NCBI GenBank assembly: GCA_001828595.1
Contig: MHZA01000016.1
Coordinates: 1 to 48,069, forward strand
Length of the DNA stretch: 48,069 nucleotides
Direction of reading: 5' to 3'
DNA from: Planctomycetes bacterium RIFCSPLOWO2_12_FULL_40_19
GTDB lineage: Bacteria > Planctomycetota > Brocadiia > Brocadiales > Scalinduaceae
The notes beneath the pieces are model-generated. The model made no database searches and was not told the DNA's origin. It worked only from the letters and a program-made list of their open reading frames with translations. Each line of letters starts with the position of its first letter. Positions within the stretch are counted from its first letter, which is position 1. Position numbers and translations under genes: made by a program. This document shows, piece by piece, positions 33,107 through 42,339 of the stretch.

Positions 33107-34416
33107 GGGTTACATGTTTGACATGGTGTTGCCCCGTCTTGTATAGCATGTTCCCTGGACAGAAATTCTATTATATCTTCAGATTTATCAGTTAGATCTA
33201 CACAATTGCGGCGATGAAATGAACGCGAATGCTTTGAGGCGTAGACGCGTCCGCTATATGGTTTTTCTGCCTGTGTGGCAGGTAAGGAATTTGATTCCGG
33301 CTTCAGTGCGCTGTCCCATGCAGACATTAACCGTTCATGATAGTGCTTGGCCTCGGAGTGTTTACCCTGAGTATTGTAAAGTACCACAAGATTATTCAGC
33401 AATGTGGCCATATCGGGATGGCCAGGCTTCAGGACTTTTTCATTTATAACTAACGCCCGTTTATAGAGTCGCTCCGCCTCGTCGTATCTACCCTGTGAGA
33501 AGTAAAGAGCTGCCATGTTGCTCAGGGATGCAGCTACATCGGAATGATCCGGTCCCAGGGTCCTTTCCCTTATTACCAGCGCCTGTTTATAAAGTTGCAA
33601 TGACCTGGCGTATTTGCCTAACGCTTTGTATATCCCTGCCAGGTTATTAAGGGAAGTAGCATATTCAGGATGGAATTGTCCATGGGTTTTTTCACTTATT
33701 GCAAGCGCCGTTTTAAGAAGTGGTTCGGCTTCAGTGTATTTACCTTGAGCGTGATAGGTTAGGGCAAGAATATTTAGAGTTGCCACTACACTATCCTGCT
33801 CTGTTTCCGGTGTTTTTTCCTGTATTTCCAGTGTTCGCTTGAAGAGTGGTATTGCTTCCTCATACATGCCCTGGGAGTAATAAAGCGATCCCAGTCTGTT
33901 CCTTGATGTTGTAACTATGAGTTTGTTGAGGCCAAAGGCCTTTTCCCTGATCTCCAGTACTCGCTTGTACAGAGGTATACACTCTGTATGTTTGCCCTGG
34001 GCCTGGTAAAGTAACGCCAGATTGTCAAGATCAGTTGCAACATCAGGATGATCTTTGCCAAGCGCCTTTTCATCTATTTTCAGCGCTTGCATGTAAATAG
34101 ACTCTGCATCTGAATATTTGCCCTGAGAAAAATAAATCAACCCCAGAATGCTCATAGATTTTGCCAATCTGGGATGATCTGAACCAAATGCCTCCTCGGC
34201 AACTTTTAATGATTCTTTAGCTGTGTTCACTGCCTCCGAATATTGTCCTTGTTTATTAAGCACGAGAGCCTTTGTCTCCATATCGGTTAACAAATCTTCC
34301 CGGGCATATGCAGGTAAAGTAAATAATACGACCAGCGTTATCAATAAGGCAACCTTTGTCGTGTGAATTACCAGGAGTATTGCGTGGTTTCCAAATATTG
34401 TAATGGGTTTAATCAT
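33103..34416 (-). CDS. Exported TPR-repeat protein with Ada-like Cys tail
   Basis: 437 residues from ATG 34416; a TTG at 34470 would add 18 residues, neither with a clear ribosome site. N-terminal signal peptide (TKVALLITLVVLFTLPAYA, cleavage before RED). Then about eight kinesin-light-chain-type TPRs of 42 residues (repeated pattern A..LYK.AL.I.EK..G..HP..A..LNNLA.LY..QGKY..A). The last 45 residues (VYASKHSRSFHRRNC, then SREHAIQDGATPCQTCNP) resemble the metal-binding Cys motif found in Ada-type domains. Likely a periplasmic protein-protein scaffold; partners unknown. Confidence 0.85.
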   Translation of the reverse strand: MIKPITIFGNHAILLVIHTTKVALLITLVVLFTLPAYAREDLLTDMETKALVLNKQGQYSEAVNTAKESLKVAEEAFGSDHPRLAKSMSILGLIYFSQGKYSDAESIYMQALKIDEKALGKDHPDVATDLDNLALLYQAQGKHTECIPLYKRVLEIREKAFGLNKLIVTTSRNRLGSLYYSQGMYEEAIPLFKRTLEIQEKTPETEQDSVVATLNILALTYHAQGKYTEAEPLLKTALAISEKTHGQFHPEYATSLNNLAGIYKALGKYARSLQLYKQALVIRERTLGPDHSDVAASLSNMAALYFSQGRYDEAERLYKRALVINEKVLKPGHPDMATLLNNLVVLYNTQGKHSEAKHYHERLMSAWDSALKPESNSLPATQAEKPYSGRVYASKHSRSFHRRNCVDLTDKSEDIIEFLSREHAIQDGATPCQTCNP

Positions 34417-34630
34417 TGATATAATTGAATTCGTATCTGGAGGGAATTCCTGAATCCCTAAATCCCTCAATATTTATAATAATGACTCGCTCTGGTTATG
34501 TTAATATATAAATAATTTGATAATTGTTAATCAAAATATTAAGATATAAATCTGGAAAATACATGTATCAGATCGCATGCATTTTATCAAGCATGAAACG
34601 GCCGGCATTACCGAAGGGGGCAAGTTTATA

Positions 34631-35080
34631 ATGTTAAGAAGCGCACATGTAAATGACATAGAAGAGATGAATAAATTAGTAAATCACTTTGCTAAAAAAG
34701 ACCTGATGCTGCCAAGGTCATTGAGTGAGCTATATGAGAATGTTCGCGATTACTATGTATGCGTTGAGAATGGCAGCATAATCGGGTGTGCGGCATTACA
34801 TGTTTTCTGGAAAGACCTGGCAGAGATCAAATCAGTTGCTGTTAAAGAAAACTATCAAAGAAAAGGAATCGGCAGGCAGCTTATACAAAAGTGCCTTGAA
34901 GAAGGGAAGGCGCTTGGCATAAACAGGCTGTTTGCCCTGACTTACATCCCGGAGTTTTTTGAGCGTATGGGTTTTAAGCGTGTGGACAAAGAGCTTCTAC
35001 CTCATAAAATCTGGTCGGAATGTGTAAAGTGTTACAAATTTCCCGACTGTAATGAAATTCCACTAATGATTGAAATCTAG
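34631..35080 (+). CDS. GNAT N-acetyltransferase, short ArgA type
   Basis: 149 residues from ATG 34631, which has aaggggg about 10 bp upstream; ATG at 34577 has no ribosome site. GNAT fold with AEIKSVAVKENYQRKGIGRQ (acetyl-CoA P-loop QRKGIG) and FFERMGFKRVDKELLPHKIW followed by SECVKCYKFPDCNEIPL. The ending LPHKIWSECVKC..FP.CnE..L is a hallmark of short N-acetylglutamate synthase-like enzymes that start arginine synthesis. Other arginine genes are absent nearby, so the symbol is left blank. Confidence 0.83.
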   Translation: MLRSAHVNDIEEMNKLVNHFAKKDLMLPRSLSELYENVRDYYVCVENGSIIGCAALHVFWKDLAEIKSVAVKENYQRKGIGRQLIQKCLEEGKALGINRLFALTYIPEFFERMGFKRVDKELLPHKIWSECVKCYKFPDCNEIPLMIEI

Positions 35081-35219
35081 GTAGTCGTAGTTTCTCGCAA
35101 AGGCGCAACACTCTCAAAGTTACTTTGCGTTCTGGTTTATTACAGTCAAGTAATTTTTAATACCATAATATTGATTAATTATTGTTTGAAGATTGTTGCT
35201 TAGCGAGAAACCATTTGGA

Positions 35220-36167
35220 CTATTCTTGCCCAAGATTTGCTCTTATATCTTCCAGTATCTTGTATCCGCCTCTTCCCAGTAACTTATTTGCAAGCTCAAT
35301 TCCCATAGTAGAGAAATCATCTACCTTACCATCAACAGTATCTCTAATGACGGTGGTTCCATCTAGTGAGCAAACAACCGCTTCCATCTTCAGATTGGAT
35401 GGGTATATGACTTCTGCGTGAGCGCCTATTGGAATCTGGCATCCCCCCTGGAGTCTTGCAAGAAGGGCTCTTTCTGCCTTTATTTCAAACATAGAATTAT
35501 AGTCAATTAAGCTTCTTATTAAATTCTTGACCTTTTTATCTATTTCCCGGATTTCTATGCACAGCGCTCCCTGGCTTACGGCAGGAAGCATTATGTCATA
35601 CGGTATTATCTCACTTGCCTTGTCAGCCAAGCCAAGTCTGATCAGACCCGCCCTGGCTACAAGTATCGCATCAAGCTCGCCCGAGTCTAATTTATTTAAT
35701 CTGGTATCCAGATTACCTCTCAAATCAACTATTTCCAGGTCTGGCCTGACGGCAAGAACTTGTGACCTGCGTCTTAGGCTGCTTGTTCCAAGCTTTGCGT
35801 CTTTAGGAAGGTCTTTTAACGATACGTTACCTCTGCTGATTAGAACGTCGTGCGGGTCTTCACGTTTTGTCACTGCACCGATTTCCAGATGGTCCGGAAT
35901 CTCTGTGGGTACGTCTTTTGCGCTGTGTACAACCAGATCAACCTTCTTATCAAGAAGGGCATTTTCCAGCTCCTTTGTGAACAATCCTATGTTTCCAATC
36001 TTTGAAAGGGGGACGTCAGTTATCTTGTCACCCGTTGTCTTTATTATTTCTATAATAAATTCTATTTCCTTATTAGCTTTCTCCAGTTGTGATTTTACCC
36101 AGTTAGCCTGGATTAAGGCCAATTTGCTCCCTCTGGAACCAATAACTATTTTATTTCTATTTTCCAA
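35220..36167 (-). CDS. hemC: Hydroxymethylbilane synthase (porphobilinogen deaminase)
   Basis: 315 residues; TTG start with ggagcgg about 6 bp upstream. Features: GSRGSKLALIQANWVK, HSAKDVPT with catalytic Asp85, LGTSSLRRRSQ, DLRGNLDTRL, and the dipyrromethane cofactor Cys243 in LQGGCQIPIGAHA. Joins four porphobilinogen units to hydroxymethylbilane in heme synthesis; anammox bacteria need much heme c. It is transcribed away from aroA and stands alone; other hem genes are not here. Confidence 0.96.
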   Translation of the reverse strand: MENRNKIVIGSRGSKLALIQANWVKSQLEKANKEIEFIIEIIKTTGDKITDVPLSKIGNIGLFTKELENALLDKKVDLVVHSAKDVPTEIPDHLEIGAVTKREDPHDVLISRGNVSLKDLPKDAKLGTSSLRRRSQVLAVRPDLEIVDLRGNLDTRLNKLDSGELDAILVARAGLIRLGLADKASEIIPYDIMLPAVSQGALCIEIREIDKKVKNLIRSLIDYNSMFEIKAERALLARLQGGCQIPIGAHAEVIYPSNLKMEAVVCSLDGTTVIRDTVDGKVDDFSTMGIELANKLLGRGGYKILEDIRANLGQE

Positions 36168-36398
36168 CTATCCGCTCCCATCTGTTTTAAATAAATGAAT
36201 ATTACGTTTTAAAATTTTACTCGTACTATTTGTCTCATAAATCAATTTCCTTGTCAATCCTTTTTAGTGTTTGGGTGTCGGGAGATGCACAGATAAATCT
36301 GAGGAAGTCGGTGTCCTTATTATGTTGCCGGGTGCATTTGTACTTGATGAAAAGCTAATGTCAGTCTATAATCGCCTTGGTGAGAGGACAATTATAAA

Positions 36399-37664
36399 AT
36401 GATAGAAATAAAACCTGTTGATAAAGTAAATGCCACGGTCAGGGTGCCAGGGTCGAAAAGCTATACAAACCGTGCATTAATAGCAGCCTCGCTTGCTACA
36501 GGAGAGTCAGTAATAAAGAACGCCCTGTTAAGCGAAGATACCCGGATTATGATTTCATGTCTTGAAGAAGTTGATGTGCATGTAAAGAGCGTTCCGGAAG
36601 AAAATGCCATTATCGTAAATGGGTGTGAGGGAACGATACCGGTGGAGAGGGCAAGGTTATTTGCAGGCAATGCAGGAACTGTCGTGCGCTTTATGACGGC
36701 AGCCTTGACTCTTGGTAACGGGCAATACGAGATAGACGGTATCGAACGAATGAGAAAGAGGCCCATACAGCAATTGATTGATGCTTTAAACCGGCTTGGC
36801 GCCGATGTGGTTTCAAAGGAAGGTACAGGCTGCCCTCCTGTTCTGATAAATGCCGGCGGATTAATGGGCGGAAAAGTCGAGATACCTGGTAATGTCAGCA
36901 GTCAGTATATCAGTGCTATCCTTTTGAGCGCGCCTTATGCAGACAATGATGTTCGTATTATAATTACCGACGACCTTGTATCAAAGCATTACGTTGATAT
37001 GACTATAGCTGTTATGAGTAAGTTTGGAGTAAGTGTTGAACGGGATTCGTATAGAGAATTTTGTGTTAAGTCCGGTCAAAATTATAAAGGTTGTAAATAT
37101 ATTGTAGAACCTGACGCATCAGGCGCCTCATATTTCTTCGCCGCCGCCGCTATAACTGGCGGCAGGGTTAAGGTTGAAGGTTTAGGTGAAGGTTCACTGC
37201 AAGGTGACGCAAAATTTATTGATATTTTGAGAGATATGGGGTGCAGTACAAGAAAGTCTCAGGATTGGTTGGAAGTTGAAGGGGGGGAATTAAGGGGAGT
37301 CGATGTGGACATGAATGACACTCCAGATGTCGTACAGACCCTGGTGTCTGTTGCAGTCTTTGCAAAAGGGAAAACGCGTATAAGAAACGTTAAAAATCTT
37401 CGTTACAAAGAGACAGATCGCATTACGGCTATTGTTAACGAACTCAAGAGAGTCGGCATAGAAGTAACAGAGTTTGAGGATGGCCTGGAGATTAATCCAT
37501 CACCTCCACATTCCGCTGAAATATCAACATATAATGACCATCGCATGGCGATGAGCTTTGCCCTTATAGGTCTAAGAACGAAAGGGATTAAGATAAAGAA
37601 TCCAGAGTGTGTTGAAAAAACATTCCCTGATTTCTTTGAAAGACTGGAGGAGTTATATTACTGA
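36399..37664 (+). CDS. aroA: 3-phosphoshikimate 1-carboxyvinyltransferase (EPSP synthase)
   Basis: 421 residues. PGSKSYTNRALIAASLA (Lys-Ser binding site), LFAGNAGTVVRFMTAAL, RPIQQLIDALNRLGADV, NVSSQYISAILLSAP, PDASGASYFFAAAA, ETDRITAIVNELKRVG and YNDHRMAMSFALIGL are all present. Shikimate pathway step from PEP and shikimate-3-phosphate. The NAGTVVRF loop has Gly-Thr rather than the insensitive form, which would suggest class I-like glyphosate response but this is not safe to conclude. Stands about 230 bp from hemC, divergently. Confidence 0.96.
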   Translation: MIEIKPVDKVNATVRVPGSKSYTNRALIAASLATGESVIKNALLSEDTRIMISCLEEVDVHVKSVPEENAIIVNGCEGTIPVERARLFAGNAGTVVRFMTAALTLGNGQYEIDGIERMRKRPIQQLIDALNRLGADVVSKEGTGCPPVLINAGGLMGGKVEIPGNVSSQYISAILLSAPYADNDVRIIITDDLVSKHYVDMTIAVMSKFGVSVERDSYREFCVKSGQNYKGCKYIVEPDASGASYFFAAAAITGGRVKVEGLGEGSLQGDAKFIDILRDMGCSTRKSQDWLEVEGGELRGVDVDMNDTPDVVQTLVSVAVFAKGKTRIRNVKNLRYKETDRITAIVNELKRVGIEVTEFEDGLEINPSPPHSAEISTYNDHRMAMSFALIGLRTKGIKIKNPECVEKTFPDFFERLEELYY

Positions 37665-37704
37665 GCATATATGTGATTTACCTTTGATACGATAGGAGTT
37701 ATTT

Positions 37705-39369
37705 ATCAGAAAGTTCTATACTATTTTCATATTTACTATTGTCATGTCTGTTGCTGCTGTCAGGCCGGTAAATGCGCTGCTGCCCGAGGATCTTGTGGTT
37801 GTGTACAATCAAAACATGCCGGAGAGCAAAGACGTTGCTCAATATTATGCCTTAAAGAGGGGAGTGCCAATCTCTAATCTTGTCGGAGTTGATGTGCCTG
37901 AATCTGAAGATATCCTCAGGGTTGACTATGAAGCAAATATGACCCCTCCAATACGCAGTGTTATTAAAAAGCGAATGCTTATAGGACACAACCCTGCCAT
38001 TCTCCTTGTGTATGGAATTCCTCTTCGTATAGAAGGTATAAGTAAACCTGAATTATACAAACAATATGAGGAATTAACAGATGATAAGGTAGGGGAGTAC
38101 AAGCGACTGGTTCAGCAGCAGGGGAGACAGCTTGAAAAGTTGATTAATAAAGGACAGATAACAACAATAATCTACGAAAAACAAAACATAGAATCCATAT
38201 CAACGCTGGAAATTATTAAGAGTGTTAATAAAACCACCCTGAAAGCATCCGAATATCTTAATAAGTATGTTTCGTCATTGGAAATGGAGACCTATTCGAA
38301 TGTAGTTTCGCTCCTGTTCAGGATGACCGGAATGTCTCCCATTGTTAATAATGTTAAAAATCAGATTTCTTTAATGGAAGACAAAGACAGGATTATATTT
38401 TTACTCAATAATAATCTATTAAAATTTAATGCGATCCTTAATAACGAACTTACAGAGATACAATTCAGAGGGTTTACTCCTGAAAAGGCCATTGAGGTGT
38501 CTACCACTGTACGCATGGTTAATGGCGTGGTTGGCGAATTATTGTTTTGGGAAGCTCAGCGTACAAAGAAGAATGCAGAGATGACATCTGCCTCAGTGGA
38601 TAGTGAATTAACATTGGTTCTTGCCACAGACTTTCAACTTTCCAACTGGTTGTTAAATCCGTTTCTGGAAAAGTGTGACAACTTCCCGGGAATCGAATTG
38701 TTAAGGAGAAAGACAATTATGGTAGGCCGCCTGGATGCTTCCTCACCTGATGTAGCCAAACGCATGGTTGATGATGCCATGGAAACAGAGAAAGCCGGGC
38801 TTGCGGGAACTGTATATATAGATGCTCGCGGTCCTGATGACGTTAATAATAAAGACAGCTACGAACGTTACGATGAACATCTGCGTAGACTGCATAGTAT
38901 TGTCAAGTCTAAGAGTTCTATGCCTGTTGTACTGGATAACTGTCCGGAGCTATTTCCGGAAAAGTCATGTCCGGATGCCGCCTTGTATGCCGGCTGGTAT
39001 TCACTTGCTAAATATGTAGATTCATTTGAGTGGAAGAAAGGGGCTGTGGGTTTCCATATAGCCAGCTCCGAGGCGAGTACACTGAAACAACCGAATAGTC
39101 AGGTGTGGTGTAAGAGGATGATAGAAGAAGGTGTGGCGGCAACCCTCGGACCCGTTAGTGAACCATACTTGTCTGCATTTCCTTTACCGGACGTTTTTTT
39201 CCCCTTACTTATGACTGGTAAACTTACACTATTAGAGACTTATTTTAGAAGTATTCCACATATTTCATGGTGCATAATCATTATAGGTGATCCTTTGTAC
39301 ACACCATTTAAGAATAATCCTGCTATAGACCTTGATTCTCTGGAACAAAATGTAGATAATGACACCTGA
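37705..39369 (+). CDS. TIGR03790-type exported protein
   Basis: 541 residues from ATG 37744, but the frame is open upstream to a TAG at 37693, and the codons before it (RKFYTIFIFTIV) join MSVAAVRPVNA to give a perfect signal peptide. The aggag at 37694-37698 is 6 bp from ATC 37705, so translation may begin at this ATC; I use that start. The mature part has the TIGR03790 family pattern: PEDLVVVYNQNMPESKDVAQ, YYALKRGVPISNLV, PAILLVYGIPLRI and later GTVYIDARGP, DAALYAGWYSL, GAVGFHIASSEA. Function unknown. It sits 46 bp before a PEP-CTERM-type CPBP protease. Confidence 0.85.
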   Translation: MRKFYTIFIFTIVMSVAAVRPVNALLPEDLVVVYNQNMPESKDVAQYYALKRGVPISNLVGVDVPESEDILRVDYEANMTPPIRSVIKKRMLIGHNPAILLVYGIPLRIEGISKPELYKQYEELTDDKVGEYKRLVQQQGRQLEKLINKGQITTIIYEKQNIESISTLEIIKSVNKTTLKASEYLNKYVSSLEMETYSNVVSLLFRMTGMSPIVNNVKNQISLMEDKDRIIFLLNNNLLKFNAILNNELTEIQFRGFTPEKAIEVSTTVRMVNGVVGELLFWEAQRTKKNAEMTSASVDSELTLVLATDFQLSNWLLNPFLEKCDNFPGIELLRRKTIMVGRLDASSPDVAKRMVDDAMETEKAGLAGTVYIDARGPDDVNNKDSYERYDEHLRRLHSIVKSKSSMPVVLDNCPELFPEKSCPDAALYAGWYSLAKYVDSFEWKKGAVGFHIASSEASTLKQPNSQVWCKRMIEEGVAATLGPVSEPYLSAFPLPDVFFPLLMTGKLTLLETYFRSIPHISWCIIIIGDPLYTPFKNNPAIDLDSLEQNVDNDT

Positions 39370-39415
39370 CCTGGACTACTTTGCTTTATTTGTTTTATAA
39401 TCACCTACAAACATT

Positions 39416-40129
39416 ATGTTACGTATATCTGATACTATTCAAAAGGCATGGTTTCCGAGGGTCTTTCCCTTTCTACTCTTTATAGCCTTCATTGCCCTGG
39501 AGAGTCTTATAGACTTTCTCTCCAAATACTATGATCCCCTTATAACTGTTGCCGAGTATGACAGCTATATCTTTTATCCTGTTAAAACAATGCTTGTTGC
39601 AGTTGTCCTGGTGCTTTTGTGGAATAAATATACTGAGATTGACATGAAGAAGGGTTTTTCGGTGAAGAACCTTTTAATTGGGTTTGCGGCAGGAGTTGCT
39701 GTCTTTGTGCTATGGATTAACATGGATAAGAAGTTTGCCGTCATGTCAGAACCTGAAGAGTATAATCCATTCATTTTTGATAATTCAATACTCTTTTATC
39801 TGATCATATCCTTCAGGCTATTTGGGTCTTCTGTGGTAGTTCCCGTGTTCGAGGAGATATTCTGGAGATCTTTCGTTATAAGATACATTATCAACCCCAG
39901 GTTTGAGGAGGTGCCAATAGGGAAATTTACGTGGCTTTCATTTGTTATCTCATCTATCTTCTTTGGTCTGGAGCACAACCTCTGGCTGGCAGGTATTATG
40001 GCGGGTGTATCCTATAGCTTGATCCTGTACTACACAAGAAGTCTGATCATCGCAATATTCTCCCACGGAATAACCAACCTTCTCCTTGGCATCTATGTGC
40101 TCACAACAGGTAACTGGCAATTCTGGTAA
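39416..40129 (+). CDS. CPBP intramembrane protease, PEP-CTERM-associated type
   Basis: 237 residues with about six to seven hydrophobic helices. CPBP motifs: EEIFWRSF (motif 1, Glu-Glu and Arg), FFGLEHNLWLAGI (motif 2 His) and SHGITNLLLG (motif 3, His and Asn). This subgroup (TIGR03008-like) occurs with the exosortase/PEP-CTERM system. PEP-CTERM proteins follow at 40681-42339; no exosortase is in the window. It may process or help sort these proteins, but this is inferred. Confidence 0.85.
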   Translation: MLRISDTIQKAWFPRVFPFLLFIAFIALESLIDFLSKYYDPLITVAEYDSYIFYPVKTMLVAVVLVLLWNKYTEIDMKKGFSVKNLLIGFAAGVAVFVLWINMDKKFAVMSEPEEYNPFIFDNSILFYLIISFRLFGSSVVVPVFEEIFWRSFVIRYIINPRFEEVPIGKFTWLSFVISSIFFGLEHNLWLAGIMAGVSYSLILYYTRSLIIAIFSHGITNLLLGIYVLTTGNWQFW

Positions 40130-40206
40130 GGAGGGGAGAATTTGTTAAGTTAACACATTATTTATGCTTGACTCACCTTCAGATGTTTCGGTGAGTCCTC
40201 CCCTCC
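40130..40206 (+). terminator. Nested inverted repeat after the CPBP gene
   Basis: ggaggggag (40130-40138) pairs with ctcccctcc (40198-40206), and inside it gactcacc (40170-40177) pairs with ggtgagtc (40190-40197). The two 3' arms are contiguous. No T-run follows, so termination is only possible. Confidence 0.45.
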
Positions 40207-40250
40207 TGAAAGGCGTAGTCGGGCAGGTCACCGAAACAAAAAAAAGTAAT

Positions 40251-40277
40251 CACACAAAGGCACGAAGGCACAAAGGG
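40251..40277 (+). repeat. Short tandem cacaaaggcacgaaggcac repeat
   Basis: A run of near-10-bp units (cacaaaggcacgaaggcaca) between 40251 and 40277. The surrounding 40207-40594 is AT-rich and shows no gene. Confidence 0.5.
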
Positions 40278-40594
40278 TAAAAACCATTACCTTTTGTTTT
40301 ATTGGTTTAAATTTCGTTTTCTTAGTGATCTCTGTGTGAAATTTTCTTTTATTCCTTACTTGTTATCAAGTATTTACAAATTTAACAGACAGTGCGTCCG
40401 TGTCAGTACATCCCGAATCATAAAAACATCATGTTGTCATAGGGGAATTTCCATTGACCTTAATTTTTAATCTAACTATAATGTATTTCACTACTACTAT
40501 GGCTACAATCTTCTGTTTTGTCATTTCATACAGAAATATACTCCATCATTTGATGGATTTATTTTCATAAATTTATAAGTAATGTAACAGTCAC

Positions 40595-40665
40595 TATACT
40601 CAACAGGGCTATAAACTGTGTTTTTTTGATTGCTTTAACATGTAAGGAAATAAAAAGTTAAAGCC
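40595..40665 (-). repeat. Dispersed intergenic repeat, copy 2
   Basis: Reverse complement of the repeat at 2117-2187, including tatactcaacagggctataa at one end and tgtaaggaaataaaaagtta at the other; a central stretch of about 15 bp differs. Confidence 0.7.
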
Positions 40666-40680
40666 ACCCTTATTTCGATC

Positions 40681-40962
40681 GATCTGGCAAATCCGGGAGA
40701 TGGATTGCTAACAAGGGACACAGAAACAGGGTTTGAATGGTTAGACCTTACAGACACGCAAGGTCATGTTACGACAGGTGGTTTCATTGATTACTCTTTT
40801 GTTAACCCTAGTCTGGGTCCGGGACATGCGGGTCATTACTTGGTTAGGGAACTGCAACAATAACCTATACCCGAACCCACAACCATTGCACTCCTTGGAA
40901 TTGGGTAGGCCGGACTTGCAGGGACAGCAGTAAGACAAAAACTTAAAAAGCAAAACAGTTTT
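40681..40962 (+). pseudogene. PEP-CTERM protein remnant with two in-frame stops
   Basis: Reads DLANPGDGLLTRDTETGFEW (a common PEP-CTERM protein start), a short middle, GHYLVRELQQ, stop (TAA 40861), then IPEPTTIALLGIG, stop (TAG 40906), AGLAGTAVRQKLKKQ. The central part of the protein is missing and the TAG lies where the intact neighbour has Leu. The same frame runs on into the downstream gene without a further stop. Confidence 0.8.
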
Positions 40963-40974
40963 GTGGAGGTAATT

Positions 40975-42339
40975 ATGTGTAGATTCATTCATACCGGATT
41001 AGGTGTGTTATTGATGATGGTTCTTTTTCCAGAGTTTTCAGAAGCAGTCACGATAGATGCTGTCCGCATCACGACTGGTTTGGAAAAACCCGTCTATGCA
41101 ACAGCCCCTGAAGGTGATGGCAGTCGATTATTCATTGTTGAACAGACAGGTACTATTCAAATTCTTGATTTGACTACTGGCCAACTTAATTCGACGCCGT
41201 ATCTTACCATAACGGACATAGACACAGAGGTCGATAACGGCTTGTTAGGACTTACGTTTCATCCGGCGTATGCGAATAATGGTCGTTTCTACGTGCACGT
41301 TAATGATGAAAGTGGTGCAACGACGGTCAAGGAGTATCAAGTTTCTGGGAATCCGGATATTGCTGATCCATCGAGTGAGAAGACAGTTCTTAAGTTCACC
41401 ACACCAGGAGCGGATCATAATGGAGGATGGTTAGGTTTCAGTCCCGTGGATTCTCTGCTTTACATCACGACTGGTGACGGGGGTGGCTCTTATCCGGATG
41501 GTCAGAACGACAAAGGTCCCGGTCATACGGAACCGGGGGGTAACGCGCAAGATACGACGAGTAATCTTATGGGAAAAATTCTACGCATTGATCCCAATGT
41601 AGATGATTTTCCCAATGACCCCGATCGGAACTATGGTATTCCGTCTACAAATCCATTTGTTGGAACGCCCGACGATGATGAGATATGGGCGTATGGATTG
41701 AGGAATCCCTGGCGGGCCAGCTTTGATCCCATAGGTAATATGTACATTGCTGATGTGGGACAGGATGTTCGTGAAGAAATTGATTTTCTGCCAGTTTCAA
41801 GTGGAGGAATCAATTTTGGTTGGCGTCTTCGTGAAGGGACGATTGAGACGCCGACTGGAGGTGTTGGTGGTCCCAAACCACTTGGTGCCCTTGATCCGAT
41901 CTATGATTATGCGCATGGTAGTGGGTCTACAGAGGGGCGTTCAGTTACTGGTGGTTTTGTCTATCAGGGTCCCGTCACATCCCTGCAGGGTCAATATTTT
42001 TTCGGTGATTTTGTGAATCCGAGAATATGGTCTTTCAGCTATGACGGTTCCGATCCGTCTCAGTTCAATGGTTCGAACATCACTAATTTTACAGATTGGA
42101 CTGATCAAATGACGTTTGATGCGGGAAGTCTTGATAGTCTTTCTTCTTTTGGACAGGATGCGTCAGGGAATCTCTATGTGATTGATTATACGGATGGTGA
42201 ACTGTATTTTCTCCAGGTTACAGATCCCACGATAGTCCCCGAACCTGCAACCATTGCGCTACTCGGTATTGGGTTAGCTGGACTTGCGGGGACAGCAGTA
42301 AGGCGGAAAATTAAAAAGAAAAGGATTAGCAAACAGTAG
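40975..42339 (+). CDS. PQQ-dependent sugar dehydrogenase (GSDH) with PEP-CTERM anchor
   Basis: 454 residues from ATG 40975 (ggagg 5 bp upstream); GTG 40963 is the alternative. Signal peptide MCRFIHTGLGVLLMMVLFPE with EFSEA. The GSDH beta-propeller shows PEGDGSRLFIVEQTG, LLGLTFHPAYANNGRFYVHV, DHNGGWLGFSP, LLYITTGDGGG, GKILRIDPN, WAYGLRNPWRASFDP, ADVGQDVREEIDFL and GGINFGWRLREG. His-Asn in the DHN region and Arg in GLRNPWR are the catalytic/PQQ residues. The end is VPEPATIALLGIGLAGLA plus a basic tail, a PEP-CTERM signal. Exported and probably cell-surface; substrate unknown. Confidence 0.9.
   Translation: MCRFIHTGLGVLLMMVLFPEFSEAVTIDAVRITTGLEKPVYATAPEGDGSRLFIVEQTGTIQILDLTTGQLNSTPYLTITDIDTEVDNGLLGLTFHPAYANNGRFYVHVNDESGATTVKEYQVSGNPDIADPSSEKTVLKFTTPGADHNGGWLGFSPVDSLLYITTGDGGGSYPDGQNDKGPGHTEPGGNAQDTTSNLMGKILRIDPNVDDFPNDPDRNYGIPSTNPFVGTPDDDEIWAYGLRNPWRASFDPIGNMYIADVGQDVREEIDFLPVSSGGINFGWRLREGTIETPTGGVGGPKPLGALDPIYDYAHGSGSTEGRSVTGGFVYQGPVTSLQGQYFFGDFVNPRIWSFSYDGSDPSQFNGSNITNFTDWTDQMTFDAGSLDSLSSFGQDASGNLYVIDYTDGELYFLQVTDPTIVPEPATIALLGIGLAGLAGTAVRRKIKKKRISKQ

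Noticed and set aside
33219-33449. Open frame opposite the TPR gene
   Set aside because: Antisense shadow of the TPR repeats.
35527-36198. Long open frame opposite hemC
   Set aside because: Entirely antisense to hemC, whose motifs are complete; a coding shadow.
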